Assembly: GCF_003837865.1 (NCBI RefSeq)
Contig: NZ_RQIS01000001.1
Location: forward strand, 561,699-625,698
DNA length: 64,000 nt
Direction of reading: 5' to 3'
DNA from: Paraburkholderia dinghuensis
Lineage (GTDB): Bacteria > Pseudomonadota > Gammaproteobacteria > Burkholderiales > Burkholderiaceae
Position numbers and translations under genes: made by a program. The notes beneath the pieces were generated by a model. It saw only the letters and a program-made list of their open reading frames with translations, did no database searches and was not told where the DNA came from. Numbering within the stretch: position 1 is the stretch's first letter; every line of letters starts with the position of its first letter. This document shows, piece by piece, positions 1 to 9,480 of this stretch.

Positions 1-52
1 TATCTTCGATTCGCCACGGCAGCATATGGCCGGGCTCAATGAAATCACGCAT
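1..52 (-). CDS. Possible 5' end of an unidentified gene, cut by window edge
   Basis: On the reverse strand an ATG at 52-50 opens a frame that runs off the window after 17 codons without a stop (begins MRDFIEPGHMLPW). A GGAG lies 9 bases before the ATG, which is good ribosome-binding spacing. The fragment is too short to assign a family, and a chance opening cannot be excluded. Confidence 0.35.
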   Translation of the reverse strand, partial: MRDFIEPGHMLPWRIED

Positions 53-828
53 TTATTTGTGCTCCGAATGCGGTATCTGTGCTCGCGCTGAGCGCGGCTT
101 TCGGTTCAAGCCCGGTGCGCTTGCGTCGTGAGAGTTACCAGACATCGTTGATCCATCTTAGCTGTTGTTTCGCCAGGTTGCAGTCAAAGAGCACAGACCG
201 CTCCCGGTCCCTGCAGTTCCGGGAATAGACGCCCTGAACAGGCCCCGCAGCAAGATCATGCGCCGACCGTGATGCGGTCCACTGTTCACCGGGCCGCATG
301 CATAAACGGCGAAAGTGGCGCCGCGGGTTGCGCTTCGGGTTGCGTAGGTAAACGAAAAAAATGATGCGGACGGTCCCCGCGCTTGATCAGGCGACGTGTG
401 CCGATGCTCGGCAGCCGCTGGTCACGATGCCTCGTCGAACCGCCACCGCGCGCGTATTGCGCAGACGAACCATGCGCCGCGCATTGTCGCGCCGCAGCAG
501 GCACCTGAAGTGAAATCAAGGATCTGGCTGCACGCAGTACCCGCTGCCGGAGCGCGCCGATGTCAAACGGAAAATTTTCCGGATGTTGTTTGAAGAACGC
601 GGTGCTGTTGACTACACTCCAGTTCCCCGTCGCCGATCACGGGCCGGACAGCGTTTGGGCCTTTTTGGCCTCTTTGGGCCGTCGATAAGACCTGCCGGAA
701 CCGGCCAGCATGTCCAGCGCGCGATCTGCACGGTTGCAGGCTTTCGCTCACACCCACCGCATTCCTGTCGCCGGGCCGCCCCGCGGGCCGCTTACGGCGA
801 CCTCTGATGCGGCAACACGGAGAGAACG
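53..828. other. Intergenic stretch without a convincing gene
   Basis: Several short open frames exist on both strands, but all are arginine/proline-rich translations typical of non-coding GC-rich DNA, and none has a recognisable domain or good ribosome-binding site. I see no tRNA or other RNA gene. The only notable site is a perfect 14-base palindrome at 568-581 (CGGAAAATTTTCCG), which could be an operator. Confidence 0.5.
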
Positions 829-1026
829 ATGCTGAGTCCGCACGAATTCGCCACCTTGCTGCTAGTGAAGGACGCCCCCAACCAGATCGACATGGAACGG
901 GAAGAACTGGACGCCCTCCTCGAACGACAGCTCGTCCAGCTGGAGCGGCTGGCTTCCGGCCTCCAGCAATGGCGACTCACCGAAATCGGGAACTCGGCGT
1001 TGCGAGCCATTAAACGGTGTTCATAG
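829..1026 (+). CDS. Small acidic hypothetical protein, 65 residues
   Basis: A 65-codon frame starts at an ATG preceded by GGAGAG with correct spacing. The protein is mostly predicted helical and acidic in the first half (MLSPHEFATLLLVKD..., then an E/L-rich stretch) with a basic C-terminus. It has no signal peptide or membrane segment. The composition (balanced Leu, Glu, few Arg/Pro runs) is protein-like, in contrast to overlapping frames in the same stretch. I do not recognise a family and suggest no function. A terminator-like hairpin follows about 200 bases downstream. Confidence 0.65.
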   Translation: MLSPHEFATLLLVKDAPNQIDMEREELDALLERQLVQLERLASGLQQWRLTEIGNSALRAIKRCS

Positions 1027-1225
1027 GCAGGTGAGGCTCCCGCCCCCCTGCTTTCGTCAACTCTTTCGACACGCGCGGACGCCGGGATACGTCCGCCGAA
1101 TGGTTTCGTCGAGCCCATCCCCGATGCAGGCGCACGGCAGTAGACGTACGCGCCTGCAGTGCATGGTCACGCGGACCCGCGCGCTTCATGCCCGCGTGAC
1201 CACTTTTTCGTCCGGGTTTTTGTCC

Positions 1226-1255
1226 GCGCCGGTTTTTCGCCGGCGCTGGTTTTTT
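1226..1255 (+). terminator. Rho-independent terminator-like hairpin
   Basis: A perfect 7-bp stem, GCGCCGG (1226-1232) with CCGGCGC (1240-1246), has a TTTTTCG loop and is followed by TGGTTTTTT. The T-run is on the forward side, so it would stop forward transcription, for example from the small gene at 829-1026. Read on the reverse strand it has A-runs and no U-tract. Confidence 0.55.
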
Positions 1256-1292
1256 GTCCGCGCGTTCGCCGGATGACCGCCGTTTACCTCGC

Positions 1293-1670
1293 TCAACCCG
1301 CCCGCAACGTGGGGTCGGCCGCTGCGCGCCATGCGATAGCCTGCGCCCGCTGTTCGTTGAGCCAGGCGACCCACTGGTTGCGCACCTGCGGATCACTGCT
1401 CGTGCCGAGCGTCTTGTAGTGCTGCGCAAGCGCGGCCTGGAACTCGCAGAACTGGTCCTGCGGCAACCTCCCGCGACGATTCGCGACGAATGCATCGAAT
1501 GTCGCGAAATAAACGGGCTCTGCGTACGCACCGAAATCGACGGGCTGACGTCCGCACATCTGCTGCAAGGCGACGAAGGACGGCGCCCGTCCACCGCCCT
1601 CGAGCCCCCCTGGCGTGCTCACGCATCCCGCCAGCAGCGCTGCCGCGCCGATTATCGCCAGTCCACGCAT
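1293..1670 (-). CDS. Small putative lipoprotein, 125 residues
   Basis: The protein begins MRGLAIIGAAALLAGC: a short type II signal peptide with an LAGC lipobox, so Cys16 would be lipidated. The mature part is about 110 residues with two further Cys, is Gln/Ala-rich, and has no domain I recognise. I chose the ATG at 1670 because GGGGG lies 6 bases upstream and it leaves a normal-length signal peptide; a GTG at 1688 is in frame. Likely anchored in the periplasm or outer membrane (serine after the Cys would permit Lol sorting). Function unknown. Confidence 0.75.
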   Translation of the reverse strand: MRGLAIIGAAALLAGCVSTPGGLEGGGRAPSFVALQQMCGRQPVDFGAYAEPVYFATFDAFVANRRGRLPQDQFCEFQAALAQHYKTLGTSSDPQVRNQWVAWLNEQRAQAIAWRAAADPTLRAG

Positions 1671-1896
1671 GTTTGCCCCCGTCTTCACTTGAACGACTGA
1701 TGACTGTCTGTTGGTGCAGCTATTCTCGCACTGCCCGCGGCGCGCGACATCCTGGCCATTCGGCCGGGTGTGCCGCGTGTGTCCGGGCGCTCGGGAAGCG
1801 CGCGCAAAACACGTATCATGGCGGTTTCATCCTTGCTGCGCCCTGTAAAGGCGCTCCTCATCTGGCGCTTTGCCGCCCTGCCATTTCGCTTTACCC

Positions 1897-2583
1897 ATGA
1901 TCGACCACCTCATCTGCGACTGTGACGGCGTACTCGTCGACAGCGAAGTCATCGCCGACCGCGTGCTGTTCGAGACGCTCACGCGGACCTTTCCCGATAT
2001 CGATTTCCGCGCCGTCGTGAAATCCGCGTTCGGTCAGCAGACGTCGCGCTTTCTCGACGACGTCGCGAAGCGCTTCAGTCTCACGATGCCCGACGATTTT
2101 CTCGACACCATCGAGCACAACGTCGATGCTGCGCTCGCCGCGTCGGTAAGCCCGATCAATGGTGTGCGCGACGCGTTGCGCCAGATTTCGCTGCCCGCAG
2201 CCGTCGTGTCGAACAGCCGTTTCGCGCGTGTGAGTGCGTCGGTGCGCCGCGCCGGGCTCGACACGATCTTCGGCGCGCGCATATTCAGCGCCGACCAGGT
2301 CGCGCGGCCCAAGCCTTATCCCGATGTCTATCTCTTCGCGGCGGAACAGCTCGGCGTGGAACCGTCACGCTGCATCGTCGTGGAGGACAGCGTCTCTGGC
2401 CTGAATGCCGCACGCGCAGCAGGCATGAAGACGATTGCGTTCGTCGGCGCGAGTCACATCCCTGCCGGCTACGCAAAAGTGCTGCGCAACATGGGCATCA
2501 GCCGGATCATCGAACGGATGGAGCAGTTGCCCGCGCTCGTCGCGGCGGGCGTGCGCGGGGAATTCGGCGACGTGCAGTCGTAA
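1897..2583 (+). CDS. HAD-superfamily hydrolase (phosphoglycolate phosphatase / beta-phosphoglucomutase-like)
   Basis: A 228-residue protein with all HAD motifs: motif [11 protein letters not shown] near the N-terminus (nucleophile Asp8, acid/base Asp10), motif II VVSNS, motif III Lys in ARPKPYPD, and motif [11 protein letters not shown] helical cap lies between motifs I and II (roughly residues 18-90), as in subfamily IA. It is a cytosolic Mg-dependent phosphatase of a small phosphorylated metabolite; the exact substrate cannot be read. The ATG at 1897 is preferred because motif I should begin within the first ten residues; an upstream TTG at 1870 would add nine odd residues. It stands alone. 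Confidence 0.88.
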   Translation: MIDHLICDCDGVLVDSEVIADRVLFETLTRTFPDIDFRAVVKSAFGQQTSRFLDDVAKRFSLTMPDDFLDTIEHNVDAALAASVSPINGVRDALRQISLPAAVVSNSRFARVSASVRRAGLDTIFGARIFSADQVARPKPYPDVYLFAAEQLGVEPSRCIVVEDSVSGLNAARAAGMKTIAFVGASHIPAGYAKVLRNMGISRIIERMEQLPALVAAGVRGEFGDVQS

Positions 2584-2799
2584 GCGCGCAGCGCGACACA
2601 GCAGCGCATCGCGCAGACATAACGGCGACGGCGGTTGCGCCAAAGCGCGTAGCGCAGCGGCACGCCGTGCGGCGCCCGCCCGCGGCACGCGGCACAGCAT
2701 GCATACCGCGCGACCCGATCGCGACCGGCAACGCCGACGCACGCTGCGCGCTTCATCGCCTGTTGACCCAGCGACGCCGTGCCGCCAGACGAAACCCGA

Positions 2800-3537
2800 T
2801 CAGGCCGGTTCCGCGCACCGCTCGCGCGCCGCTGCCAGCGCTTCACGGAACTCGACCAGTTCCGCGATCGTAAGCATCGGCAGGTCGTGCAGCTTCGCAA
2901 ATCGATCGACCTGGTCGCCGCGCGCCATCGTCCCATCCGGATTCATCAGTTCACACAGCACGCCCGCCGGTGCGAGACCCGCGAGCACTGCCAGATCCAC
3001 AGTACCCTCGGTGTGGCCACGGCGCGCCAGCACGCCGCCCTGCTGTGCGCGCAGCGGGAAGACATGGCCGGGGCGCACGATGTCGGCAGGTTTCGCGTTC
3101 GGCGCGATCGCCGCGCGAATCGTCGTCACACGGTCGGCGGCCGAAACGCCCGTGCTCACACCGTCACGCGCCTCGATCGACACCGTGAATGCCGTGCGGT
3201 TGCGGCTTTCGTTGTGCGACACCATCGGCGGCAGTTCGAGCGCGCGCACTTTCTCATCGGAGAGGCACAGGCACACGATGCCGCTGCATTCGCGGATGAA
3301 CAGCGCCATCGTCGCGGTCGTGAGGCATTCGGCGGCGACGATCAGATCGGCCTCGTCCTCGCGGTCGTGGTCGTCCTGGAGGACGACCGGACGGCCTTCG
3401 CGCATGGCCTGCAGCGCGGCCGCAATGCGCGGCGGCACCGGTTCGGTGTCGAGCAGTGGAAGATCGTGGATGGCGTCGAGCGACTGCCCGACTGAGGAAA
3501 CGACTGACGAAACAGCGGCGGTACGGGTAAAGGACAT
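2800..3537 (-). CDS. ribB: 3,4-dihydroxy-2-butanone 4-phosphate synthase
   Basis: This enzyme converts ribulose 5-phosphate to DHBP and formate, the four-carbon branch of riboflavin synthesis. The 245 residues match stand-alone RibB in length. Visible signatures are the acidic metal-binding segment [11 protein letters not shown], the ECSGIVC region, [15 protein letters not shown] substrate segment (here GVSAADR) and [11 protein letters not shown] near the C-terminus. There is no GTP cyclohydrolase II domain, so this is not a RibBA fusion. The ATG at 3537 has GAGGAG 6-7 bases upstream. The frame stays open far upstream (to 4143), but that part overlaps the FMN riboswitch and is leader, not protein. 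Expression is probably repressed by FMN. Confidence 0.95.
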   Translation of the reverse strand: MSFTRTAAVSSVVSSVGQSLDAIHDLPLLDTEPVPPRIAAALQAMREGRPVVLQDDHDREDEADLIVAAECLTTATMALFIRECSGIVCLCLSDEKVRALELPPMVSHNESRNRTAFTVSIEARDGVSTGVSAADRVTTIRAAIAPNAKPADIVRPGHVFPLRAQQGGVLARRGHTEGTVDLAVLAGLAPAGVLCELMNPDGTMARGDQVDRFAKLHDLPMLTIAELVEFREALAAARERCAEPA

Positions 3538-3702
3538 GTGAAACGCTCCTCGCAAGAGTTGGGCGAAAAACGTTTCAGGGCATTGCAAACAGACAGGCCG
3601 CCCTGTCGCGCGTATCGGGGACGCACGCGCAACGCGCCCAAAAAAGGGCACGTCCGCACGTGGCCGCGAAGCCGCAACGGCTGGGCAGGCTAGACCATCT
3701 GC

Positions 3703-3889
3703 ACATCTTCTTTCATCCGGACTCTGACCGTCGGCTCTGGCTTCGCACCAGATCTGCTGACCCCGCGCGCCGATGGCTGACACCACCGGACTGAAACACT
3801 CGCGCGGGCGCTCGCGGGCTCGCTGGCCTTGCCTTGCGGCGCTGGCCGGCATACCGCCGGTGGGGAATTCCACCCCGCCCTGAAGACGT
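3703..3889 (-). promoter_or_regulatory. FMN riboswitch (RFN element) controlling ribB
   Basis: On the reverse strand the leader starts with ACGTCTTCAGGGCGGGG, continues with the conserved AATTCCCCACCGGCGG core, and ends with GAGTCCGGATGAAAGAAGAT, the hallmark 3' end of RFN elements. The outer stem P1 pairs 3882-3889 with 3703-3710 over 8 bp (one G-T wobble). The 165 bases between aptamer and ribB ATG would hold the expression platform; they include a GCCC-TTTTTT-GGGC hairpin near 3640-3655. Known RFN elements bind FMN and lower rib gene expression. Confidence 0.95.
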
Positions 3890-4059
3890 ACTGATTGCCG
3901 GATCGACCGGCGCGCAAGAGGATACAACAGGCGCTGGCATCGTGCAGCTTTTGGAAGAATCACCCGACAAGCTCCGCGGGTTTTGTGCCCTCCGGGTATG
4001 GTTGCACCCGCAACGCCGGCGTTCATGGCGGCCGCCGCGTCGAAATGCGGCCTGTTCAG

Positions 4060-4091
4060 GGAGGGAGGGCGGGCGGCGCAAAAGGTATAAT
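4060..4091 (+). promoter_or_regulatory. Possible promoter for the miaB operon
   Basis: A consensus TATAAT sits at 4086-4091 on the forward strand, about 280 bases before miaB. No good -35 hexamer is visible 16-18 bases upstream (a GGAGGG run occupies the place), so this is a -10 match only. The region between it and miaB carries a 15-base direct repeat (GTGGAAAAAGCGGCC, twice in tandem around 4198-4228) and no convincing gene. Confidence 0.4.
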
Positions 4092-4372
4092 GCAACGTTG
4101 CGCTGAAGTCGGTGGGGATCGTCGAAAAGGCGATCAAGGGCAATCGAAATTGCAGTCAAAAAAACGTGACGGAACCCCAGAATCCGTCGCAGAAAGCCGT
4201 GGAAAAAGCGGCCGTGGAAAAAGCGGCCGTGCGAAAAGCAGATAACGAGCACGCGACCCGAACGGTCGTGGCCGCCCCACCACCCGGTTCAGCGAAGTTT
4301 TTATCACCGTAGTCCAGCGTTACAGCGACCGGACGACGCCCCCAGGTCAACCACTGCGAACGGCGAATCCCG

Positions 4373-5722
4373 ATGAGCAAGAAAGTTTATGTAAAGACCT
4401 TTGGCTGCCAGATGAACGAGTACGACTCCGACAAAATGGTCGACGTACTCGGCGCCACTGAAGGCCTCGTGAAGACCGACACGCCCGAAGACGCGGACGT
4501 GATCCTCTTCAACACCTGCTCGGTGCGCGAAAAGGCCCAGGAAAAGGTCTTCTCCGACCTCGGCCGCGTGCGCGAGCTCAAGGAAGCGAATCCGGATCTG
4601 CTGATCGGCGTGGGCGGCTGCGTCGCGAGCCAGGAAGGCGCGTCGATCGTCGCGCGCGCGCCGTATGTGGACCTCGTGTTCGGCCCGCAGACACTGCACC
4701 GCCTCCCGCAGATGATCGACGCGCGCCGCGCAAGCGGTCGTCCGCAGGTCGACATCACATTCCCCGAAATCGAGAAGTTCGACCATCTGCCGCCCGCGCG
4801 CGTCGAAGGTCCGAGCGCGTTCGTCTCGATCATGGAAGGCTGCAGCAAGTACTGCAGCTACTGCGTCGTGCCGTACACGCGCGGCGAGGAAGTGTCGCGC
4901 CCGCTCGACGACGTGCTGACCGAAGTCGCCGGACTCGCCGACCAGGGTGTTCGCGAAGTCACACTGCTCGGCCAGAACGTGAACGCATACCGCGGCGCGT
5001 TGACGGCGGGCTCGCACGACATCGCCGACTTCGCCACGCTGATCGAATACGTCGCCGACATTCCGGGCATCGAACGCATCCGTTACACGACTTCGCATCC
5101 GAAGGAGTTCACGCAGCGCCTGATCGACGCCTACGCGAAGGTGCCGAAGCTCGTGAGCCACCTGCACCTGCCGGTGCAGCACGGCTCCGACCGTGTGCTG
5201 ATGGCGATGAAGCGCGGCTACACCGTGCTCGAATACAAGTCGTTGATCCGCAAGCTGCGCGCGATCCGTCCGGACCTGTCGCTGTCCACCGACTTCATCA
5301 TCGGCTTCCCGGGCGAAACCGAAGACGACTTCGAGAAGACGATGAAGCTGGTCAACGAGATTGGATACGACACAAGCTTCTCGTTCATCTACAGCCCGCG
5401 TCCTGGAACGCCCGCCGCGAACCTCCACGACGACACGCCGCGCGAAGTGAAGCTGAAGCGCCTGCAGCACCTGCAGGCGACGATCGAAGAGAACGTGCAG
5501 CGCATCAGCCAGTCGATGGTCGGACGCGTCGAACGGATTCTCGTCGAAGGCCCGTCGCGCAAGGACCCGGGCGAGCTGTCCGGCCGCACCGAGAACAATC
5601 GCGTCGTCAACTTCCCGGCGCCGCTAGCTTCGCACGCGCGCCTCATCGGCCAGATGATCGACGTGAAGATCAATCACGCGTATCCGCATTCGCTGCGCGG
5701 CGAGCTGATGCTCGCGCAATAA
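4373..5722 (+). CDS. miaB: tRNA-2-methylthio-N6-dimethylallyladenosine synthase MiaB
   Basis: MiaB is a radical-SAM methylthiotransferase that adds a methylthio group to i6A37 of tRNAs reading UNN codons. The 449 residues show the N-terminal UPF0004 domain with three cluster cysteines (Cys12, Cys49, Cys83), the radical SAM CxxxCxxC motif (Cys157, Cys161, Cys164), and a C-terminal TRAM domain (about residues 380-445). Length is normal. The ATG start gives the family's usual [19 protein letters not shown] opening. It heads a forward operon with the PhoH-like gene (37-base gap), ybeY and a ChaC-like gene, the order known in many proteobacteria (miaB-ybeZ-ybeY). Confidence 0.97.
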   Translation: MSKKVYVKTFGCQMNEYDSDKMVDVLGATEGLVKTDTPEDADVILFNTCSVREKAQEKVFSDLGRVRELKEANPDLLIGVGGCVASQEGASIVARAPYVDLVFGPQTLHRLPQMIDARRASGRPQVDITFPEIEKFDHLPPARVEGPSAFVSIMEGCSKYCSYCVVPYTRGEEVSRPLDDVLTEVAGLADQGVREVTLLGQNVNAYRGALTAGSHDIADFATLIEYVADIPGIERIRYTTSHPKEFTQRLIDAYAKVPKLVSHLHLPVQHGSDRVLMAMKRGYTVLEYKSLIRKLRAIRPDLSLSTDFIIGFPGETEDDFEKTMKLVNEIGYDTSFSFIYSPRPGTPAANLHDDTPREVKLKRLQHLQATIEENVQRISQSMVGRVERILVEGPSRKDPGELSGRTENNRVVNFPAPLASHARLIGQMIDVKINHAYPHSLRGELMLAQ

Positions 5723-5759
5723 CCGGCGCGCGAACCCTGAACCGGAGTTCACCGATACC

Positions 5760-6857
5760 TTGAAGAATCAACAGCAGCATCTGGAATTCAACGCGCCGCG
5801 CGACGACAATGCGCGGCTCGCGAATCTGTGTGGCCCGCTCGACGAGAACCTGCGGCAGATCGAACAAGCGCTCGACGTGACGCTGTCGCGTCGCGGCCAC
5901 CGCATCGCGATCCGCGGACGCGGTGCGAAACTCGCGCTCGCCGCGCTCGAGAACTTCTACAACCAGGCGCGCGATCCGCTCTCCGTCGACGACATCCAGC
6001 TCGCGCTCGTCGAGGCCCGCCATCCCGCCAGTTTCGGGGGCAATCAGGCACGCGAATCGCGCAAGCCGGGGAACGGCGGAAACGGCGAAGAACCGATCGA
6101 CCCGCGTTTTCGCGGCGACCCCGATCATCCATTCGACGAACCCGTGGACGAGAGCATCGACGCCGAAGAGCTCGGCCCGAAGCTCTACACGCGACGCGCC
6201 GACCTGCGCGGCCGCACACCGGCGCAGCGCGAGTACCTGAAGCAGATCATCTCGCACGACGTCACGTTCGGCGTCGGGCCGGCGGGCACCGGCAAGACCT
6301 ATCTTGCGGTCGCGTGCGCCGTCGACGCGCTCGAACGCGATCAGGTCAAGCGCATCGTGCTCACGCGTCCGGCCGTCGAAGCGGGCGAGCGTCTCGGCTT
6401 CCTGCCGGGCGATCTCGCGCAGAAGGTCGATCCGTATCTGCGTCCGCTCTACGACGCGCTCTACGACCTGCTCGGCTTCGACAAGACCGCGAAGATGTTC
6501 GAGCGCCAGATGATCGAAATCGCGCCGCTCGCGTACATGCGCGGGCGCACGCTCAATCACGCGTTCATCATCCTCGACGAAGCGCAGAACACCACGCCCG
6601 AGCAGATGAAGATGTTCCTGACGCGTATCGGCTTCGGCTCGAAGGCGGTCGTGACGGGCGACACCACTCAGGTGGATCTGCCGCGCGGCCACAAGAGCGG
6701 CCTCATCGAAGCGCAGCAGGTCCTCGCGAACGTGCGAGGCATCGCGCTCACGCGCTTCACGAGCGTGGACGTTGTGCGCCATCCGCTCGTTGCGCGTATT
6801 GTCGAGGCCTACGACGCCCACTCGAAGAAAGACGAAGGCAACGGCGACGCACGCTGA
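5760..6857 (+). CDS. ybeZ: PhoH-like ATPase (YbeZ)
   Basis: A 365-residue cytosolic ATPase of the PhoH/YbeZ family, thought to work with YbeY in rRNA/RNA maturation. It has a Walker A GPAGTGKT (about residue 178), Walker B IILDEAQN (about 272), and the [16 protein letters not shown] segment (here [12 protein letters not shown]). An N-terminal KH-like region precedes it, and a low-complexity Gly/Asn/Pro linker lies around residues 98-125. The start appears to be TTG at 5760, with GGAG 12 bases upstream; no ATG fits the conserved N-terminus. It lies 37 bases after miaB and 25 before ybeY, so it is co-transcribed. Confidence 0.93.
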   Translation: MKNQQQHLEFNAPRDDNARLANLCGPLDENLRQIEQALDVTLSRRGHRIAIRGRGAKLALAALENFYNQARDPLSVDDIQLALVEARHPASFGGNQARESRKPGNGGNGEEPIDPRFRGDPDHPFDEPVDESIDAEELGPKLYTRRADLRGRTPAQREYLKQIISHDVTFGVGPAGTGKTYLAVACAVDALERDQVKRIVLTRPAVEAGERLGFLPGDLAQKVDPYLRPLYDALYDLLGFDKTAKMFERQMIEIAPLAYMRGRTLNHAFIILDEAQNTTPEQMKMFLTRIGFGSKAVVTGDTTQVDLPRGHKSGLIEAQQVLANVRGIALTRFTSVDVVRHPLVARIVEAYDAHSKKDEGNGDAR

Positions 6858-6882
6858 ACGCCAGCCACACGTCGAGCGCTCC

Positions 6883-7344
6883 ATGGCCCCCTCACCCAAA
6901 CTCAAACTGACCGTGCAGTTCCCCGCCGCGAAGGCATTTCCGCAACACAAGGCGATGCTGCCGCGCGCGACCGTCGCGGCGTGGGTCAAGGCCGCGCTTT
7001 TCGCCGACGCCGAGTTGACCGTGCGCTTCGTCGACGCCGACGAAGGCCGCACGCTCAACCGCACGTATCGCGGCAAGGACTACGCGACCAACGTGCTCAC
7101 GTTCGCCTACGCGGAGAGCGAGGACGATCCGGTCACGGGCGACCTGATCCTGTGCTGCCCGGTTGTCGAGAAAGAGGCTGCGGAACAGGGCAAACCGCTC
7201 GCCGCGCACTACGCGCATCTGCTCGTGCACGGCACGCTGCATGCGCAAGGGTACGATCACGAGGACGAGGCCGAAGCCGAGGAGATGGAGGGGATCGAAA
7301 CGGAGATCCTCATGTCGCTCGGTTATCCGGATCCGTACAAGTAA
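6883..7344 (+). CDS. ybeY: Endoribonuclease / rRNA maturation factor YbeY
   Basis: A 153-residue zinc-dependent RNase required for 16S rRNA 3' maturation and ribosome quality control. The C-terminal third carries the diagnostic zinc motif [11 protein letters not shown] (three His), preceded by the [21 protein letters not shown] conserved segment. The ATG at 6883 opens a normal-length protein; an in-frame GTG start further upstream would lie inside ybeZ. It is the third gene of the miaB operon and the standard partner of the preceding PhoH-like ATPase. Confidence 0.95.
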   Translation: MAPSPKLKLTVQFPAAKAFPQHKAMLPRATVAAWVKAALFADAELTVRFVDADEGRTLNRTYRGKDYATNVLTFAYAESEDDPVTGDLILCCPVVEKEAAEQGKPLAAHYAHLLVHGTLHAQGYDHEDEAEAEEMEGIETEILMSLGYPDPYK

Positions 7345-7370
7345 GGCGACCCACTCACGCCCGACACGAC

Positions 7371-8081
7371 ATGAGCGCGAACGCATCCGACGAAATCCCC
7401 GTTCTGCAGCCCGATGGCGGGCAAAACCGCGGACGAAGCGGTGAACGAAGCGGCACGTCGGCTGCGCCCTGCGACGGATACCCGCCGGCCCTCGGTGAAT
7501 CGCGCCTTCTCACCGAAACCGAACTGCGCACGTCGCTCGACTCCACGCTGGAAGACTGGGACCGCACGGGCGACCTGTGGCTCTTCGGTTATGGCTCGCT
7601 GATCTGGAACCCGGGGCTGCCGACGGTCGAGAACGTGCGTTCGCGCGTGTATGGCTATCACCGCGGGCTCTACCTCTGGTCGCGAGTGAACCGCGGCACG
7701 CCCGAGCAGCCGGGTCTCGTGCTCGCGCTGGACCGTGGCGGCTCGTGCGCGGGCGTCGCGTTCCGGCTGGCGGCCGCTGGCGTGATGCCGCATCTCGAGG
7801 CGCTGTGGCGACGCGAAATGCCGATGGGGTCGTATCGTCCTGCGTGGGTGCCGTGCACGCTCGCGGACGGGCGGCGCGTGGCCGCCCTCGCCTTCGTCAT
7901 GCGCCGCGACGTGGCCGCCTACACCGGCAAGCTCCCCGATGAAACCGTGCGCACTGTGCTTGGCTGCGCATCGGGTCGGTACGGAACGACGCTGGACTAT
8001 GTGCGCCGCACGGTGGATGCATTGCGTGAAAGCGGTATCCGCGACCGCGCGCTGGAGCAGTTGCTCGCGCGGTGCGTGTGA
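7371..8081 (+). CDS. chaC: ChaC-type gamma-glutamylcyclotransferase
   Basis: A 236-residue protein whose core (about residues 65-230) is the ChaC fold: the signature WLFGYGSLIWNPG near residue 66, the VYGYHRGL and RGTPEQPGLVLALD segments, and a Glu in the WRREMPMGSY stretch that matches the family's catalytic acid. Characterised ChaC proteins degrade glutathione to 5-oxoproline and Cys-Gly. The first 60 residues are a Gly/Ser/Pro-rich, probably disordered extension. It starts 26 bases after ybeY and so probably rides on the miaB operon, although it is not part of the core E. coli-type cluster. Confidence 0.85.
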   Translation: MSANASDEIPVLQPDGGQNRGRSGERSGTSAAPCDGYPPALGESRLLTETELRTSLDSTLEDWDRTGDLWLFGYGSLIWNPGLPTVENVRSRVYGYHRGLYLWSRVNRGTPEQPGLVLALDRGGSCAGVAFRLAAAGVMPHLEALWRREMPMGSYRPAWVPCTLADGRRVAALAFVMRRDVAAYTGKLPDETVRTVLGCASGRYGTTLDYVRRTVDALRESGIRDRALEQLLARCV

Positions 8082-8351
8082 CAGCAGTCCCCATCACCTG
8101 AATCGCTACCGTGCTTCCGTTCGGCGAATGGGAGCAGTGGCCCGTCAAGCGGGCCGACCGGGACGCCGAAAACAAGGCCCGGTGCGAGCCGCACCACGCC
8201 ATTCGCGCCCGGCGGTCCGAGCGGGCAAGCACTATCTGCGTTAGCATGAACTGGCCGCCGCACCCCCGACACAGACGCGCCACGCACATGATGTATCCTT
8301 AACTTTTAGCAACAACGCGCCTCACCCGGGACGGGCTCAAGGCGCACCACC

Positions 8352-9245
8352 ATGAACGACTCTTATCCCAGTCGACGACAAACCGACAAACCGCAGGAAA
8401 AGCGCTCCCTCCTCGAGCGGCTGACCGACTTCATCTCGCCCGAGCCCGACTCGCGCGGCGAGCTTCTGGAAATCCTCCAGGACGCGCACGAACGCAATCT
8501 GATCGACGCCGATTCGCTGTCGATGATCGAAGGCGTGTTCCAGGTGTCCGAGCTGTGCGCGCGCGACATCATGGTGCCGCGAGCACAGATGGACGCGATC
8601 AACATCGCCGATAGTCCTGACGAATTCATTCCGTTTGTGCTGGAAAGGGCGCACTCGCGCTATCCCGTCTACGACGGCAATCGCGACAACGTGATCGGCG
8701 TGCTGCTCGCCAAGGACCTGCTGCGCTACTACGCCGAAGAAGAGTTCGACGTGCGCGGCATGCTGCGGCCGGCGGTGTTCATCCCCGAATCGAAGCGGCT
8801 GAACGTGCTGCTGCACGACTTCCGCATGAACCGCAATCACATTGCGATCGTCGTCGACGAGTACGGCGGCGTCGCGGGCCTCATTACGATCGAGGACGTG
8901 CTGGAGCAGATCGTCGGCGATATCGAGGACGAGTACGACTTCGACGAGGAAAGCGGCAACATCATCGCGTCGCCGGACGGACGCTTCCGCGTGCGCGCGC
9001 TCACCGAGATCACGCAGTTCAACGAGGTGTTCGGCACGCATTTCTCCGACGAGGAAGTCGACACCATCGGCGGTCTGGTCACGCATCACTTCGGACGTGT
9101 GCCGCATCGCAGCGAGAAGGTTCGCATCGGCGATCTGATCTTCGAGGTGCAGCGCGCCGACGCCCGCCAGGTCCACATGCTGCTCGTGCGTCGCGACCCG
9201 ATGGCCGGTCAGCGCGAGAGTGAACTGCAGCCGCAGGGGACCTGA
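8352..9245 (+). CDS. corC: CorC/YbeX family CBS-domain protein
   Basis: A 297-residue soluble protein with two CBS domains (about residues 65-190; first opens DIMVPRAQMDAI, second contains HIAIVVDEYGGVAGLITIED) and a C-terminal CorC/HlyC transporter-associated domain (about 205-285). The family is linked to Mg/Co efflux and, in proteobacteria, sits with ybeZ/ybeY/lnt. There is no membrane segment, as in YbeX. The gap of 270 bases upstream suggests its own promoter; lnt follows after 235 bases. Confidence 0.93.
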   Translation: MNDSYPSRRQTDKPQEKRSLLERLTDFISPEPDSRGELLEILQDAHERNLIDADSLSMIEGVFQVSELCARDIMVPRAQMDAINIADSPDEFIPFVLERAHSRYPVYDGNRDNVIGVLLAKDLLRYYAEEEFDVRGMLRPAVFIPESKRLNVLLHDFRMNRNHIAIVVDEYGGVAGLITIEDVLEQIVGDIEDEYDFDEESGNIIASPDGRFRVRALTEITQFNEVFGTHFSDEEVDTIGGLVTHHFGRVPHRSEKVRIGDLIFEVQRADARQVHMLLVRRDPMAGQRESELQPQGT

Positions 9246-9480
9246 GCGGCTCGCGGCAGCCACGCAGGTCGTCCGCCAGTTGCACGTGCCACGCGGCACG
9301 GTGGCGACCGCCGCGGCGCGAATCGAATGCCCGGGTGCCCGAAATCAGGCATCGCGGGCATCGAAATCCGACACATGAAAGTGCTATCGTTGCGCTCGCC
9401 CTGCACGAGCGCGTCAGACGCGCCGTTGGCGTCGCATCAGCATACGTCGAGCAACCGCGCGTAAAGCGCATCCCGATTCC

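Noticed and set aside
396..807. Short frames on both strands in the left edge
   Set aside because: Composition is dominated by Arg, Ala and Pro as expected from GC-rich non-coding DNA; no start signals.
3538..4143. N-terminal extension of ribB: the frame stays open 600 bases upstream of the chosen ATG
   Set aside because: The extension runs through the FMN riboswitch and its translation is Arg/Pro-rich; the ATG at 3537 has a good ribosome-binding site and gives normal RibB length.
4112..4312. Forward 66-codon frame with Lys/Ala repeats before miaB
   Set aside because: The repeats come from a 15-base tandem duplication, and there is no ribosome-binding site or recognisable domain; more likely leader DNA.
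4304..5470. Reverse 388-codon frame opposite miaB (and similar long antisense frames opposite ybeZ, lnt, glyS, ugd, PKS)
   Set aside because: These mirror the codon bias of the true forward or reverse genes (Arg/His/Val/Asp-rich shadows) and overlap well-identified proteins.
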